NCBI GenBank assembly: GCA_902779085.1
Contig: CACYZY010000002.1
Coordinates: forward strand, 62,001 to 126,000
Length of the DNA: 64,000 nt
DNA from: an uncultured Bacteroidales bacterium
Lineage (GTDB): Bacteria > Bacteroidota > Bacteroidia > Bacteroidales > Bacteroidaceae
Direction: 5' to 3'
Both the position numbers and the translations under genes were made by a program. Positions 32,868-42,164 of the stretch are shown here, one piece after another. How positions within the stretch are numbered: the stretch's first letter is position 1; every line of letters begins with the position of its first letter. The notes under the pieces were generated by a model, which did no database searches, was not told the origin of the DNA, and was given only the letters and a program-made list of their open reading frames with translations.

Positions 32868-34376
32868 TTATACATGCAAGGTTAGTACAAAGCGCGCCCC
32901 CTTAATATACTTTGCATCAATCTCAAGATCACCGTCCATCTTTTTTGCCATCTCCTTACAAATTGGCAAACCAAGACCATCGCCAACACACAAATCTCTA
33001 ATCTCCAAGAAAGGCTTGAACACATCCTCCATCCTCTCTTCAGGGATTCCGCATCCAGTATCCGTCACAACAAACTGCTGCAAATGTGCTCCACGTTTCT
33101 TATAATCCAACCAGATATGCCCAGCAGTTGGCGTATACTCAGCAGCATTATTCAACAGGTGTCTCAATATATGAGATAAATACTCTCGATGAATCTTAGC
33201 GCTCATTTTAGGTGCGTTGACAGTGATTTCAACTTCTGGCTTCACTTTGTTTCGAATTTCATTAACCATCTCTTCGCAGAACTGATTCACTTGAACATCC
33301 TCCAATTCAAGTATAGTTTCTGGCATGTTCTCTAACAGAGAGAGAGTCTGAATGTGTTGAGAGAAATCAAGCAAAGCTTGTACCTCAGGAACTCGTCTGT
33401 CCAATTTTCCCAATGTTGGATCCAACTGAGCAGAAATATTACTAATAAACTTAGCTTTCAGTGCATTATTGTCTTCAGATAGTTTAATGGCTTTTTTCTG
33501 TTTGCGAGTCAACAAAATATAGCGTAAAAGGACTATAGCCCCTATTACTAAGGCTGCAGTCAAGGCACCTGCCAACACTAGTAAGCCAACGATAATCAAT
33601 TGACGAGAACTAAGAGAGCTATCCTTTTCTGCAATAATAGCTTCATTTTCAACAATCTTATTCTTTAAGATTCCAGTTTCGTCAGCCAACTTCATAGCAT
33701 TGGAGGAATCTTTCCAAACCATGTAATTATTATAGGTCTGTGCCACAAGATTGGCATTATTGCTCTTTTTACCATTAGCTATAAGTGTTTGGTATATTTC
33801 ATCAATTTTGTCATATTCTTTTTGGGCTGTCAGCTTTGCAGCCATCTCCTTAAAAACAGCATCACCTTGTGAAGTCTGGCCGAAAGTATAGTGATAAATA
33901 GCCTTATTATACAATAAATCACTCATCAGATTATCATCATTGGCAGCTTTTACTTGACTTTCCATCGTGTTAATCTGCTCCATAGCACGTGCTGTGCTTC
34001 TCATCTTAATATACATCTGCAAACGTTCCTTAGTCACTAAGTAATGTAATGCAGGCATATTTGTACCGTTTTTCTTCTCTTCTACACTGATAGCCTGATC
34101 TACACGTCGTAAGAGCTCGAACCCTTCTTTATAGTTGTTCTCTTTATAATACAAAGCAGTAGCCCTTGTACCACATTCCACGCCCAACTTTATCTGGCCT
34201 TTGCCGGTATAATCATCAAAAGCACGAATAAACAAAGAACGAGCATTTGCAATATTATTCTTTGCATCTTCAGTTTCAGCACGTTGCTGAAGCTCACTTT
34301 TCTGCCCTTCTTGTGCATTTACAAATACACAGCAGAAGAACATACTCAAAAACAAAAAAAATAACCTTTTATTCAT
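32868..34376 (-). CDS. Sensor histidine kinase-like protein lacking the phospho-acceptor His
   Basis: 502 residues from the ATG at 34376, which gives a clean signal peptide (MNKRLFFLFLSMFFCCVFVNA). A periplasmic helical, TPR-like region (~30-250) is followed by one membrane segment (LIIVGLLVLAGALTAALVIGAIVLL in part), a linker helix, and an HATPase_c domain with N box LLNNAAEYT, G1 DTGCGIP and G2 GDGLGLPI. Where HisKA proteins have NISHELRTP, this one has NISAQLDPTL, so the His is Ala. It may bind ATP and signal through a partner, or be a pseudokinase. No response regulator gene lies beside it. Confidence 0.85.
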   Translation of the reverse strand: MNKRLFFLFLSMFFCCVFVNAQEGQKSELQQRAETEDAKNNIANARSLFIRAFDDYTGKGQIKLGVECGTRATALYYKENNYKEGFELLRRVDQAISVEEKKNGTNMPALHYLVTKERLQMYIKMRSTARAMEQINTMESQVKAANDDNLMSDLLYNKAIYHYTFGQTSQGDAVFKEMAAKLTAQKEYDKIDEIYQTLIANGKKSNNANLVAQTYNNYMVWKDSSNAMKLADETGILKNKIVENEAIIAEKDSSLSSRQLIIVGLLVLAGALTAALVIGAIVLLRYILLTRKQKKAIKLSEDNNALKAKFISNISAQLDPTLGKLDRRVPEVQALLDFSQHIQTLSLLENMPETILELEDVQVNQFCEEMVNEIRNKVKPEVEITVNAPKMSAKIHREYLSHILRHLLNNAAEYTPTAGHIWLDYKKRGAHLQQFVVTDTGCGIPEERMEDVFKPFLEIRDLCVGDGLGLPICKEMAKKMDGDLEIDAKYIKGARFVLTLHV

Positions 34377-34450
34377 AATTTTTTCACTACAACAATTCTG
34401 TTGCATTTCGGCAAAAAGTTAAATATGCACCAACTACCCCAGAACATCAA

Positions 34451-36115
34451 TTAGTAAATAAAGCTACTTCCTCCTATAAATTCACGTAATAGGGAAGTAT
34501 GCGGAATCTCATTGTCGCGTATAGCATAAAAATATCTCATAAATTTCAATAAGCGGTATGCCTCAGCATACTCTCTGCAATTCTGCGGTACCATATTTAA
34601 GATAGGTTCCACATGACTACGGAAAGCAGCAAACTCAAACAACAATGCAGAGTTGAACATCACATCGGCATTCTCTTGGTAAGGGAAGATCCATTTGTCT
34701 TCACCTGCACGAACACTCTGCCAACGCGCTATGGTCTGTTGGGCAGAATAACCTCGGTAATTGAAATCACGTATAATGCGGCGAACCAGACGATTGTCTG
34801 TCGTAGGTATCCAATTATGATGATCCAAAGCAATAGTAGTCAAGGCAGATACATAAATCTTAAACTTGTTCTCGTCAGGAATCTGAGGCGTCAGTTCAGG
34901 ATTTAATCCATGGTTGCCTTCCATCACTAATACCATATTATCTCTTAATTTTATTTTCTGGCCACGATACTCGCGTTTACCCGTTTGGAAATTATAATAG
35001 GGTAATTCTACCTCCTCACCCTGCAAAATGGCATGCATCTGTTTATTGAACAATTCCAAATCGAGAGCATAAATTGATTCGTAGTCATAGTCCCCATTCT
35101 CATCTTTAGGTGTCTCCTCACGTGGCAGGAAATAGTTGTCAAGTGATATAGGATAAGGCAAAATGCCATTGGTGATAAGTTGTACTGACAGGCGCTTGCT
35201 GAAAGTAGTTTTACCCGATGACGATGGCCCAGATATCAGGACTAGTTTTACAGGGCGTCCTTCTTCTGCACGATGGTAAATTTGCTCAGCAATTTGAGCA
35301 ATCTTCTTCTCCTGCAGTGCTTCTGCTACATTGATAAGCCGTGTAGCATAACCTTTCTGACAAGCATTGTTCAAATCGCCAACTGTTTCCAAATTTAATA
35401 TATGGTTCCAGTGTAAATGCTCCTTAAAAACATCCAGCATTTTTTCCTGCTTTACAATATCGCCCAATTTATCTGGGTTATTATGACTTGGTATCCGCAG
35501 TAAAAGGCCATCATAGTATTTCACAATATCAAATAAGGAAAGGAAGCCCGTTGAAGGCACCAAATTACCATAATAGCTATCTACTGTATCGCCTAACATA
35601 TAGAATTTAGTATAAAGACTTCCCGATGTCTCCAACAATTTAACCTTGTCGTCACGACCTCTTTCTTTAAAAATGCGAATAGCATCAGCAGCCTGACTTT
35701 CAAAATACCTGAATGGAATGTTGGCAGCAATGATTTCTTTCATCTTAGCCTTAATGGCATTTACATCCTCAACTGTAATAGTTCTATTAATGTTCAGAGA
35801 GCAGTAATATCCATTGGATACAGGGTGCCTGATAAATAATTCCCCATTTGAAAACAATTCACTCACTGCTTTATACAGCACGAAACACAATGAGCGAACA
35901 TAAGTACGCATGGCAGAAGGATCACGCACATCTAGAAATTCCACATTTTTATTATTGTAAACTCTATAGCTGAGGCCTTCAGTCACATTGTTTACTCTGG
36001 CACTCATAACAGGATAAGGCAACTCTACACCCGTAGCAGGATAAATATCCAGCAGTTCACAACCCGTAGGAAACTCCAACGTTTTGTCATTATTTACACA
36101 ATGAATCTTAATCAT
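34451..36115 (-). CDS. Uridine kinase-like nucleoside kinase with TGS/ThrRS-like front
   Basis: 554 residues. The first ~65 residues resemble a TGS domain (IHCVNNDKTLEFPTGCELLDI), the next ~160 a threonyl-tRNA-synthetase-like second domain (ELFIRHPVSNGYYCSLNI), and residues ~280-480 a P-loop kinase with ISGPSSSGKTTFSKRL and ISLDNYF as in Udk. This fusion is widespread in Bacteroidetes and Firmicutes and is called a nucleoside kinase, but its substrate is not settled. It has its own TATCTTTA box upstream (36156-36163). Confidence 0.87.
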   Translation of the reverse strand: MIKIHCVNNDKTLEFPTGCELLDIYPATGVELPYPVMSARVNNVTEGLSYRVYNNKNVEFLDVRDPSAMRTYVRSLCFVLYKAVSELFSNGELFIRHPVSNGYYCSLNINRTITVEDVNAIKAKMKEIIAANIPFRYFESQAADAIRIFKERGRDDKVKLLETSGSLYTKFYMLGDTVDSYYGNLVPSTGFLSLFDIVKYYDGLLLRIPSHNNPDKLGDIVKQEKMLDVFKEHLHWNHILNLETVGDLNNACQKGYATRLINVAEALQEKKIAQIAEQIYHRAEEGRPVKLVLISGPSSSGKTTFSKRLSVQLITNGILPYPISLDNYFLPREETPKDENGDYDYESIYALDLELFNKQMHAILQGEEVELPYYNFQTGKREYRGQKIKLRDNMVLVMEGNHGLNPELTPQIPDENKFKIYVSALTTIALDHHNWIPTTDNRLVRRIIRDFNYRGYSAQQTIARWQSVRAGEDKWIFPYQENADVMFNSALLFEFAAFRSHVEPILNMVPQNCREYAEAYRLLKFMRYFYAIRDNEIPHTSLLREFIGGSSFIY

Positions 36116-36155
36116 ATCTTGAATTATTCTCTTCGATTCTTTCTAATTTGAGTGG

Positions 36156-36163
36156 TAAAGATA
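36156..36163 (-). promoter_or_regulatory. -7-like box of the nucleoside kinase gene
   Basis: The - strand reads TATCTTTA, one base from consensus, about 40 bases before the ATG. Confidence 0.4.
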
Positions 36164-36260
36164 TGACAAAAAAATGAATTACTAACAAAGATAAGTCTTT
36201 TTTTGTATCTTATGATTGAGGCTTATATGATCTACTTATGTTTAAAAAATTACAAGCAGA

Positions 36261-36292
36261 TTTTGTTCTGCACTCGTCTTTTTGTACCTTTG
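36261..36292 (+). promoter_or_regulatory. Promoter of the Fur-family gene
   Basis: TTTTG at 36261-36265, 19 bases, then TACCTTTG at 36285-36292. The ATG follows 27 bases later. Confidence 0.65.
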
Positions 36293-36319
36293 TGATATAA
36301 ACTATTATCAACGTGGAAT

Positions 36320-36736
36320 ATGGATGAAGCTAAAATTATAGAATTATTGGATGAACATGGCATTAGACCTACATCTAATCGAATAATGCTGATGATGGCA
36401 TTGTCAAAAGCCGACCATCCATTGACGATGAAGGAGTTGGAAGATTTGGTGGATACCATCGACAAGTCAAATATCTTCAGGTCATTGTCTATGTTCCGGG
36501 AGCAACACCTAGTACATGTATTGCAAGATGGGGCTGACGCAGTGCGTTATGAACTTTGCCTTAGCCATGAAGAAGATCATGATGAGGATATTCATGCCCA
36601 TTTCTACTGCGAACGGTGTGGGCAGACTTTTTGTCTAAATGACATCCCCGTACCAAAGATCTCCTTACCAGAGGGCTACCGAATGAATACGATTAACTAT
36701 TTAGTAAAAGGTGTGTGCCCCAAATGCCAACAATAA
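36320..36736 (+). CDS. Fur-family metal- or peroxide-responsive regulator
   Basis: 138 residues. A winged HTH (GIRPTSNRIMLMMALSKADHP, then helices to IFRSLSMFREQHLV) is followed by a dimerisation domain with the structural zinc pairs CERCGQ and CPKCQQ at the C-terminus and a histidine-rich loop (HEEDHDEDIHAHF). Fur, Zur and PerR cannot be told apart safely by eye. The gene is alone on its strand, convergent with an outer-membrane protein gene. No Fur-box was identified. Confidence 0.9.
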   Translation: MDEAKIIELLDEHGIRPTSNRIMLMMALSKADHPLTMKELEDLVDTIDKSNIFRSLSMFREQHLVHVLQDGADAVRYELCLSHEEDHDEDIHAHFYCERCGQTFCLNDIPVPKISLPEGYRMNTINYLVKGVCPKCQQ

Positions 36737-36761
36737 AAACAGCTCTTGAGGAGCTGTTTTT
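36735..36761. terminator. Bidirectional terminator after the Fur gene
   Basis: AAAAACAGCTC and GAGCTGTTTTT form a perfect 11-bp stem with a five-base loop, between convergent genes. Confidence 0.85.
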
Positions 36762-36783
36762 ATTTAGTGGAATTACTAACTAT

Positions 36784-37992
36784 TTAGAAAATAAACAATG
36801 CAGCGAAGAGCAAACGATGGTTGCTCACATCATAGGTATCTTTCACACGCCCTTTGGCATCAGGTGTACCATACCATGCTGTAGTGAAGTTATATTCTAA
36901 ACCAAACTTCCAACCAGGCAGGTTGTAAGTAAGTTCAGCACTAACAGCAGCTATCTGATCAACGTTTGTACCCACGCCAACTAATTCTGTAACATTCTTA
37001 CTGGCTCCTAAATTCTTGAGATAGCCTGCGAAGATACCACCGCGCCACTTACTGCCGTACATAATATTCAACCAACTATGTGACATACGTAATGGCGTGT
37101 ATTTCTTAATACCGGTTTTTGGATCAGTACTAGTTACACCATATCCGCCTAAGGTATTTGCATGATTGAAGTTCTGGTTTAGGACACTCTTGGCTGAAAT
37201 CGTAAGTAGATCCTTCTGATATCTACCATGTGCCTCAAGTGTCAATCCATTTACACGCTCAGTGGTCTTATAGCCTTGCTCCGTCTTGGTAGCTGGCATG
37301 ATGGACATGAAATGAGCAGCCACACCGATGGTAGAATTACCCTGATGCAAATCGATACTTGCAAACAATTCTGGGATCTTACTATTACGCAAGTACTCAC
37401 GACTGCGGGTATTGCCTGGCCCCATAGAAGCTACTTGTGCCTGCCACACCATGGCTGCACGCACTTTCAGCAACTTATCTTGATATTGGAAGTGGAGCTG
37501 CGGTGTGCGCAACAAAAGTTGGAAAGGAGCACCGACATTAAGGTTCATCAATTCGGAAGTTACTGTATTCATCAATGGATGCCATGTCTGTCCACCCAAG
37601 AAAGAAAAGCCATTCTTCGACAATTGAAAATAAGCATGACGCATACGGACGATGCCCAGATTGGTACTGTTGCCTCGGAAATCGAGCTCTACCTTGGCCG
37701 AAGTCTTCCAACCTGCCAAGTCAGGGCCATTAACATCAATACCCAAACGGGTGTGCATGTTATATAAATTTAGGTTGCTCACTGCATTAATATCCTTACC
37801 TGAAGGATCAATATCCTTTCCCTTGGGATATGAGAGCAGCGCGCCATCCACACTCTCGTTATTCTGACGGCTGTTGAAATAAATGTCGTTTCGTACTTGA
37901 CCGTAAAACTTATAGCTGAAATCTTTCTTCTGCGCCCAAAGTCCACACGATGGGATTACCATAAGTAAAGCAATGATAAATAATTTCTTCAT
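36784..37992 (-). CDS. Outer-membrane beta-barrel protein, paralogue A
   Basis: 402 residues with a signal peptide (MKKLFIIALLMVIPSCGLWAQ) and alternating beta-strand pattern to a final aromatic residue (LLFAALFIF), as in outer-membrane barrels that use the BAM complex. It begins FYGQVRNDIYFNSRQ and shares its whole length with the next gene (FYGQVRND, GKDIN, TSAKVELDFRG, REYLRNS, ILNQNF/VLNQNF, TLGGYGVTS). It resembles porin-like proteins of the Bacteroidetes; the solute is unknown. Eleven bases separate it from paralogue B. Confidence 0.8.
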   Translation of the reverse strand: MKKLFIIALLMVIPSCGLWAQKKDFSYKFYGQVRNDIYFNSRQNNESVDGALLSYPKGKDIDPSGKDINAVSNLNLYNMHTRLGIDVNGPDLAGWKTSAKVELDFRGNSTNLGIVRMRHAYFQLSKNGFSFLGGQTWHPLMNTVTSELMNLNVGAPFQLLLRTPQLHFQYQDKLLKVRAAMVWQAQVASMGPGNTRSREYLRNSKIPELFASIDLHQGNSTIGVAAHFMSIMPATKTEQGYKTTERVNGLTLEAHGRYQKDLLTISAKSVLNQNFNHANTLGGYGVTSTDPKTGIKKYTPLRMSHSWLNIMYGSKWRGGIFAGYLKNLGASKNVTELVGVGTNVDQIAAVSAELTYNLPGWKFGLEYNFTTAWYGTPDAKGRVKDTYDVSNHRLLFAALFIF

Positions 37993-38003
37993 ATCAGTTC
38001 AAA

Positions 38004-39218
38004 TTAAAAAGAATACATAACTGTCGTATAGGGACGATGGTTCACAATGGCATGAGTGTCTTTCACTTTTCCATATGCATCGTTCGTTCCATAAAAAGCC
38101 TTTGTAAGGCTATATTCAAAGCCAAATCGCCAATGGGACATATTATAGCTAAGCAAAGCTGAAATGGTAAACATCTGGTCGATGTTAGTACCTGTTCCAA
38201 TAATTCCACTTATAGGTCTAGAAGCTCCAAAATTCTTAATATAACCACCAAAGAAACCACCTCTCAACTTACCACCATACAAAATATTAGCCCAACTCTG
38301 CCAAAGGCGCAAGGGCGCATACTTCTGCTCTCCAGTAACAGGATCCTTGCTTGTCACACCATAGCCTCCCAAAGTATTAGACTGCGTAAAATTCTGGTTC
38401 AGTATGGTCTTACCTGCAATGGTAAACAAATCTTTGCGATAGCGCCCATAAAGCTGAAAATTAAACGCACTAACTCGTTCTTTGACTTTATAGCCTTCAT
38501 CTGACTGCAGACGGGGACGGATGGAGGCAAAATGGATAACATAGCCCAGCAATGAGCCTCCCGCATTGTGTATTTCCGCCTTATGGCTAAACTCTGGAAT
38601 ACCGCTATTACGCAAATACTCACGACTTCTACCTTTAGGTCCAATAGACCCGCCTTGGGCTTGCCAAAGCATAGAAACCGCAAAAAGGAACCTGGACGGG
38701 TCGTTATACTGTAACTTGATCTGTGGCACACGCCCTGTAGGCTGATAGGGAGCCCCCACATTCAGGCTAATTGTCTCATTGTAAAGCGAGTGGCCCATAT
38801 CATGACCTAATTGTCCGACTGATAACCACCAATAGTCCCAGCGGAACCTCATTACCACATTACGCAAGCGGAGTATTCCACCAGAGCCGTTCAATGCGCC
38901 ACGAAAATCCATATCAATCTGCCCTGATGTCTGCACTTTACCCCATTTTGGTCCCATGATTTCCAAACCTAACATGGTGTGGAAATTAAAAAGATTGGCG
39001 GAGTTGGCACGATTAATATCTTTGCCAGCTTCGTCAATCTCCTTGTCTTTTGGGAAAAGCATCATAAAGCCTTCAGACGATTCGTATGCCTGACGGTTTT
39101 GGTAATAGAAATCATTTCTAACCTGACCATAAAACCTGAACTTACCGCCTGTATTTTGTGCTGAAAGCGTGGCTGTAAGAATAAGAAATACTATCGTCGG
39201 TAACCAATGATGCCTCAT
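38004..39218 (-). CDS. Outer-membrane beta-barrel protein, paralogue B
   Basis: 404 residues, signal peptide MRHHWLPTIVFLILTATLSAQ, and the same barrel design as the gene downstream, ending in VMYSF. Shared blocks at matching places show a tandem duplication that has since diverged strongly. The pair probably forms one operon. The function is inferred only as far as pore or surface protein. Confidence 0.8.
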   Translation of the reverse strand: MRHHWLPTIVFLILTATLSAQNTGGKFRFYGQVRNDFYYQNRQAYESSEGFMMLFPKDKEIDEAGKDINRANSANLFNFHTMLGLEIMGPKWGKVQTSGQIDMDFRGALNGSGGILRLRNVVMRFRWDYWWLSVGQLGHDMGHSLYNETISLNVGAPYQPTGRVPQIKLQYNDPSRFLFAVSMLWQAQGGSIGPKGRSREYLRNSGIPEFSHKAEIHNAGGSLLGYVIHFASIRPRLQSDEGYKVKERVSAFNFQLYGRYRKDLFTIAGKTILNQNFTQSNTLGGYGVTSKDPVTGEQKYAPLRLWQSWANILYGGKLRGGFFGGYIKNFGASRPISGIIGTGTNIDQMFTISALLSYNMSHWRFGFEYSLTKAFYGTNDAYGKVKDTHAIVNHRPYTTVMYSF

Positions 39219-39235
39219 GACTTGGCAAAGCCTTC

Positions 39236-39394
39236 TTAAGCCTTCTCAAAGTCTTCCTTTCCTACACCGCAGAGAGGGCATACCCAATCTTCAGGGAGGT
39301 CTTCAAAAGCAGTTCCAGGAGCAATGCCATTATCTGGATCACCTTTGGCAGGATCATACTCGTAACCACAAACTGAACAAATGTACTTATCCAT
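39236..39394 (-). CDS. Rubredoxin
   Basis: 52 residues: [19 protein letters not shown], then DDLP-like [17 protein letters not shown]. The two CxxCG pairs (C6/C9 and C39/C42) hold the Fe(SCys)4 centre; the length is exactly that of classical rubredoxins. It passes single electrons in the cytoplasm of anaerobes, often to peroxide- or superoxide-removing enzymes such as rubrerythrin, none of which lies nearby. It has a full promoter 52 bases upstream and lies 17 bases before paralogue B of the barrel proteins, so read-through is possible. Confidence 0.95.
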   Translation of the reverse strand: MDKYICSVCGYEYDPAKGDPDNGIAPGTAFEDLPEDWVCPLCGVGKEDFEKA

Positions 39395-39445
39395 AATCTT
39401 ACAAAAATTAAAATGTTAGTCAATATTGTTTACTACTGTTTTTTG

Positions 39446-39475
39446 CAAAGATAACAATCTTAAGTCGAAAACAAA
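39446..39475 (-). promoter_or_regulatory. Rubredoxin promoter
   Basis: On the - strand TTTG (39475-39472), 18 bases, then TATCTTTG (39453-39446). The ATG is at 39394. Confidence 0.65.
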
Positions 39476-39495
39476 ATTATTTACAATATAATTTG

Positions 39496-39503
39496 TATTT
39501 TTG
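39496..39503 (+). promoter_or_regulatory. -7 box of the P-type ATPase gene
   Basis: TATTTTTG, full consensus, 26 bases before the ATG at 39530. Confidence 0.6.
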
Positions 39504-39529
39504 CATCATTATTTGAACAAGAAGGCGAC

Positions 39530-42163
39530 ATGACAGATAATAACTTCATATTAAAAGGTCTTAGCGATATTGAAGTGCAAAGCAGCAGGGAGAAGTATGG
39601 ATTGAATGTCCTCACCCCTCCCAAACGCAAACCTATATGGAGGCTATATTTAGAAAAATTTGAAGATCCTGTGATTCGCATCCTATTGGTGGCGGTTTGT
39701 CTTTCACTTGTTATTTCTATCTTTGAAAACGAATATGCTGAAACAATCGGCATCATTGCAGCCATCCTGTTAGCTACTAGTGTAGGGTTCGTTTTTGAAT
39801 ACGACGCCAACCGCAAGTTCGACTTACTAAATACCGTGAACGATGACAATGCTGTAAGGGTAATTAGAAATGGTCAGGTGTGCGAGGTGCCTCGCAAAGA
39901 AGTGGTGGTGGGCGATATAGTATTGCTAGAAACTGGCGAGGAGGTTCCTGCTGATGGCAGGCTGTTGGAGGCTACATCTTTGCTAATTAACGAATCATCT
40001 CTCACAGGTGAGCCCTCCGCTTCCAAGACCACTGATCCTGCTCATTTCCACAAAGATGCTACTTATGCTGACAACATGGTAATGAGAGGCACCACTGTAC
40101 TTGATGGTCATGGGATGATGGAGGTACTCATGATAGGTGATTCCACAGAGATAGGCAAGGTAGCCCAGCAGAGCATGGAAGAAACACATGAAGTGACTCC
40201 CTTAAACCTACAATTAGAAAAAATGGCTAAACTGATAGGATACGTCGGATTTGCTGTGGCAGGTTTAGCGTTCGTCATCTTTTTCATCAAGGATGTTGTG
40301 CTGGTTTATGACTTTTCCAGTTTACACACACTGGAAGAATGGTTAGCACCTATCAAAGATACCCTCCAGTTATTCATGATGGCAGTTACCCTGATAGTAA
40401 TGGCTGTGCCTGAGGGGTTGCCCATGAGTGTGACGTTATGTTTAGCACTGAATATGCGTCGCATGCTTTCTACTAACAATTTGGTGAGAAAGATGCACGC
40501 TTGTGAGACAATGGGTGCCATCAATGTGATTTGCACAGATAAGACTGGTACCTTAACACAAAACCAGATGCAGATACAGGAAGCTTGTTTCTTTGGTTTA
40601 AGAGGAGAGCGCAAACTCAAGGACGACAATATAAGTGCATTGGTAAAAGAAGGCATTAGTGCCAATTCTACCTCTTTCTTGGAGATACCTAAAGATGGAA
40701 GCAAGCCGACAGGTATTGGCAACCCTACTGAAGCAGCCTTGTTATTGTGGTTGTACGACCAAGGTATTGACTACCTGAAATTACGACAGAATGCTTCAAT
40801 AATTGATCAATTGGCATTCTCCACTGAACGCAAATATATGACTACTTTGGTTCATTCTGCTTTACTCGGAAAGGATATTTTATATATAAAAGGTGCGCCT
40901 GAAATAGTAGCAAAAATGTGCTCATACATAGCTACTGCCAAAGGCTTAGAACCTTTATCAGACTACCAACAGACCATCGAACAAGACTTGCTAACTTTCC
41001 AAAATCAAGGAATGCGAACTTTAGGTTTTGCCTATAAAATGGATGGAGATACAGTCTTCCTGGGTTATGTTGCCATTAGTGATCCTGTTCGATTAGATGT
41101 ACCAGCGGCTGTTAAACGTTGTCAAGCAGCAGGCATACAAGTTAAGATTGTTACAGGTGATACCCCAGCGACAGCTACAGAGATTGGACGCCAGATAGGC
41201 CTATGGACCAATGAAGATACAGAGCGGAACCGCATAACGGGCATAGAGTTTGCTGCCTTGACAGACGAAGAGGCTTTAGACAGGGTGCTCGATATAAAGA
41301 TCATGTCAAGAGCACGCCCTACCGATAAGCAACGTTTAGTTCAGCTTTTGCAACAAAAAGGAGCAGTTGTGGCTGTTACGGGTGATGGCACTAACGATGC
41401 ACCTGCCCTACACCATGCTCAAGTAGGCTTATCTATGGGGTCAGGTACTTCTGTTGCCAAGGAAGCCTCTGATATTACCCTTTTGGACAACTCTTTCAAC
41501 AGCATCGGTACTGCCGTGATGTGGGGACGCTCACTCTATCGAAATATCCAACGCTTCATCTTATTCCAGCTCACCATCAACTTGGTAGCATTACTCATTG
41601 TACTACTGGGAGCATTTATAGGTACCGATTTGCCTCTTACTGTCACGCAGATTTTATGGGTAAACCTTATCATGGACACCTTTGCAGCGTTGGCTTTGGC
41701 TTCTATCCCCCCCAGCGAAAGTGTGATGAAGGAAAAGCCCCGTAAGCCTACGGACTTTATTATTACCAGTCCAATGAAAACATTCATCCTCAGCTATGGT
41801 CTGGTATTTTTAGTGATACTAATGGGGTTGCTCTACACATATAACCATGCTGAGGGTGGCATGACTCTCCACCGTCTCACCATATTCTTCACGACATTTG
41901 TGATGCTACAATTCTGGAACCTGTTTAATGCTAAAACTTTCGGTTCTTCTGATTCTGCATTCAGCAACATAGGCCATGCATATGGCATGATATTAGTAGC
42001 ATTACTCATCTTCATTGGGCAAGTACTTATTGTTCAATTGGGTGGCGAAGTTTTCCGTACAGAGCCTCTGAGCATCAACGAATGGCTAGTGATCGTAGGC
42101 GTTACCTCATGTGTATTATGGATAGGTGAAATTGAACGTTTTATCAGAAGGGCAAAAAGGTAA
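39530..42163 (+). CDS. Calcium-type (P-IIB-like) P-type ATPase
   Basis: 877 residues. The phosphorylated aspartate is D337 in CTDKTGTLTQNQM. TGEPS in the actuator domain, KGAPE in the nucleotide domain and TGDGTNDAPALHHA as the hinge are all present. PEGLP in membrane segment 4 fits calcium pumps of the PMCA/SERCA type. About ten membrane segments, with the cation-transporter C-terminal domain from ~690. It should export Ca2+ (or Mn2+) from the cytoplasm. The stop is one base before ribF. Confidence 0.92.
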   Translation: MTDNNFILKGLSDIEVQSSREKYGLNVLTPPKRKPIWRLYLEKFEDPVIRILLVAVCLSLVISIFENEYAETIGIIAAILLATSVGFVFEYDANRKFDLLNTVNDDNAVRVIRNGQVCEVPRKEVVVGDIVLLETGEEVPADGRLLEATSLLINESSLTGEPSASKTTDPAHFHKDATYADNMVMRGTTVLDGHGMMEVLMIGDSTEIGKVAQQSMEETHEVTPLNLQLEKMAKLIGYVGFAVAGLAFVIFFIKDVVLVYDFSSLHTLEEWLAPIKDTLQLFMMAVTLIVMAVPEGLPMSVTLCLALNMRRMLSTNNLVRKMHACETMGAINVICTDKTGTLTQNQMQIQEACFFGLRGERKLKDDNISALVKEGISANSTSFLEIPKDGSKPTGIGNPTEAALLLWLYDQGIDYLKLRQNASIIDQLAFSTERKYMTTLVHSALLGKDILYIKGAPEIVAKMCSYIATAKGLEPLSDYQQTIEQDLLTFQNQGMRTLGFAYKMDGDTVFLGYVAISDPVRLDVPAAVKRCQAAGIQVKIVTGDTPATATEIGRQIGLWTNEDTERNRITGIEFAALTDEEALDRVLDIKIMSRARPTDKQRLVQLLQQKGAVVAVTGDGTNDAPALHHAQVGLSMGSGTSVAKEASDITLLDNSFNSIGTAVMWGRSLYRNIQRFILFQLTINLVALLIVLLGAFIGTDLPLTVTQILWVNLIMDTFAALALASIPPSESVMKEKPRKPTDFIITSPMKTFILSYGLVFLVILMGLLYTYNHAEGGMTLHRLTIFFTTFVMLQFWNLFNAKTFGSSDSAFSNIGHAYGMILVALLIFIGQVLIVQLGGEVFRTEPLSINEWLVIVGVTSCVLWIGEIERFIRRAKR

Positions 42164-42164
42164 A

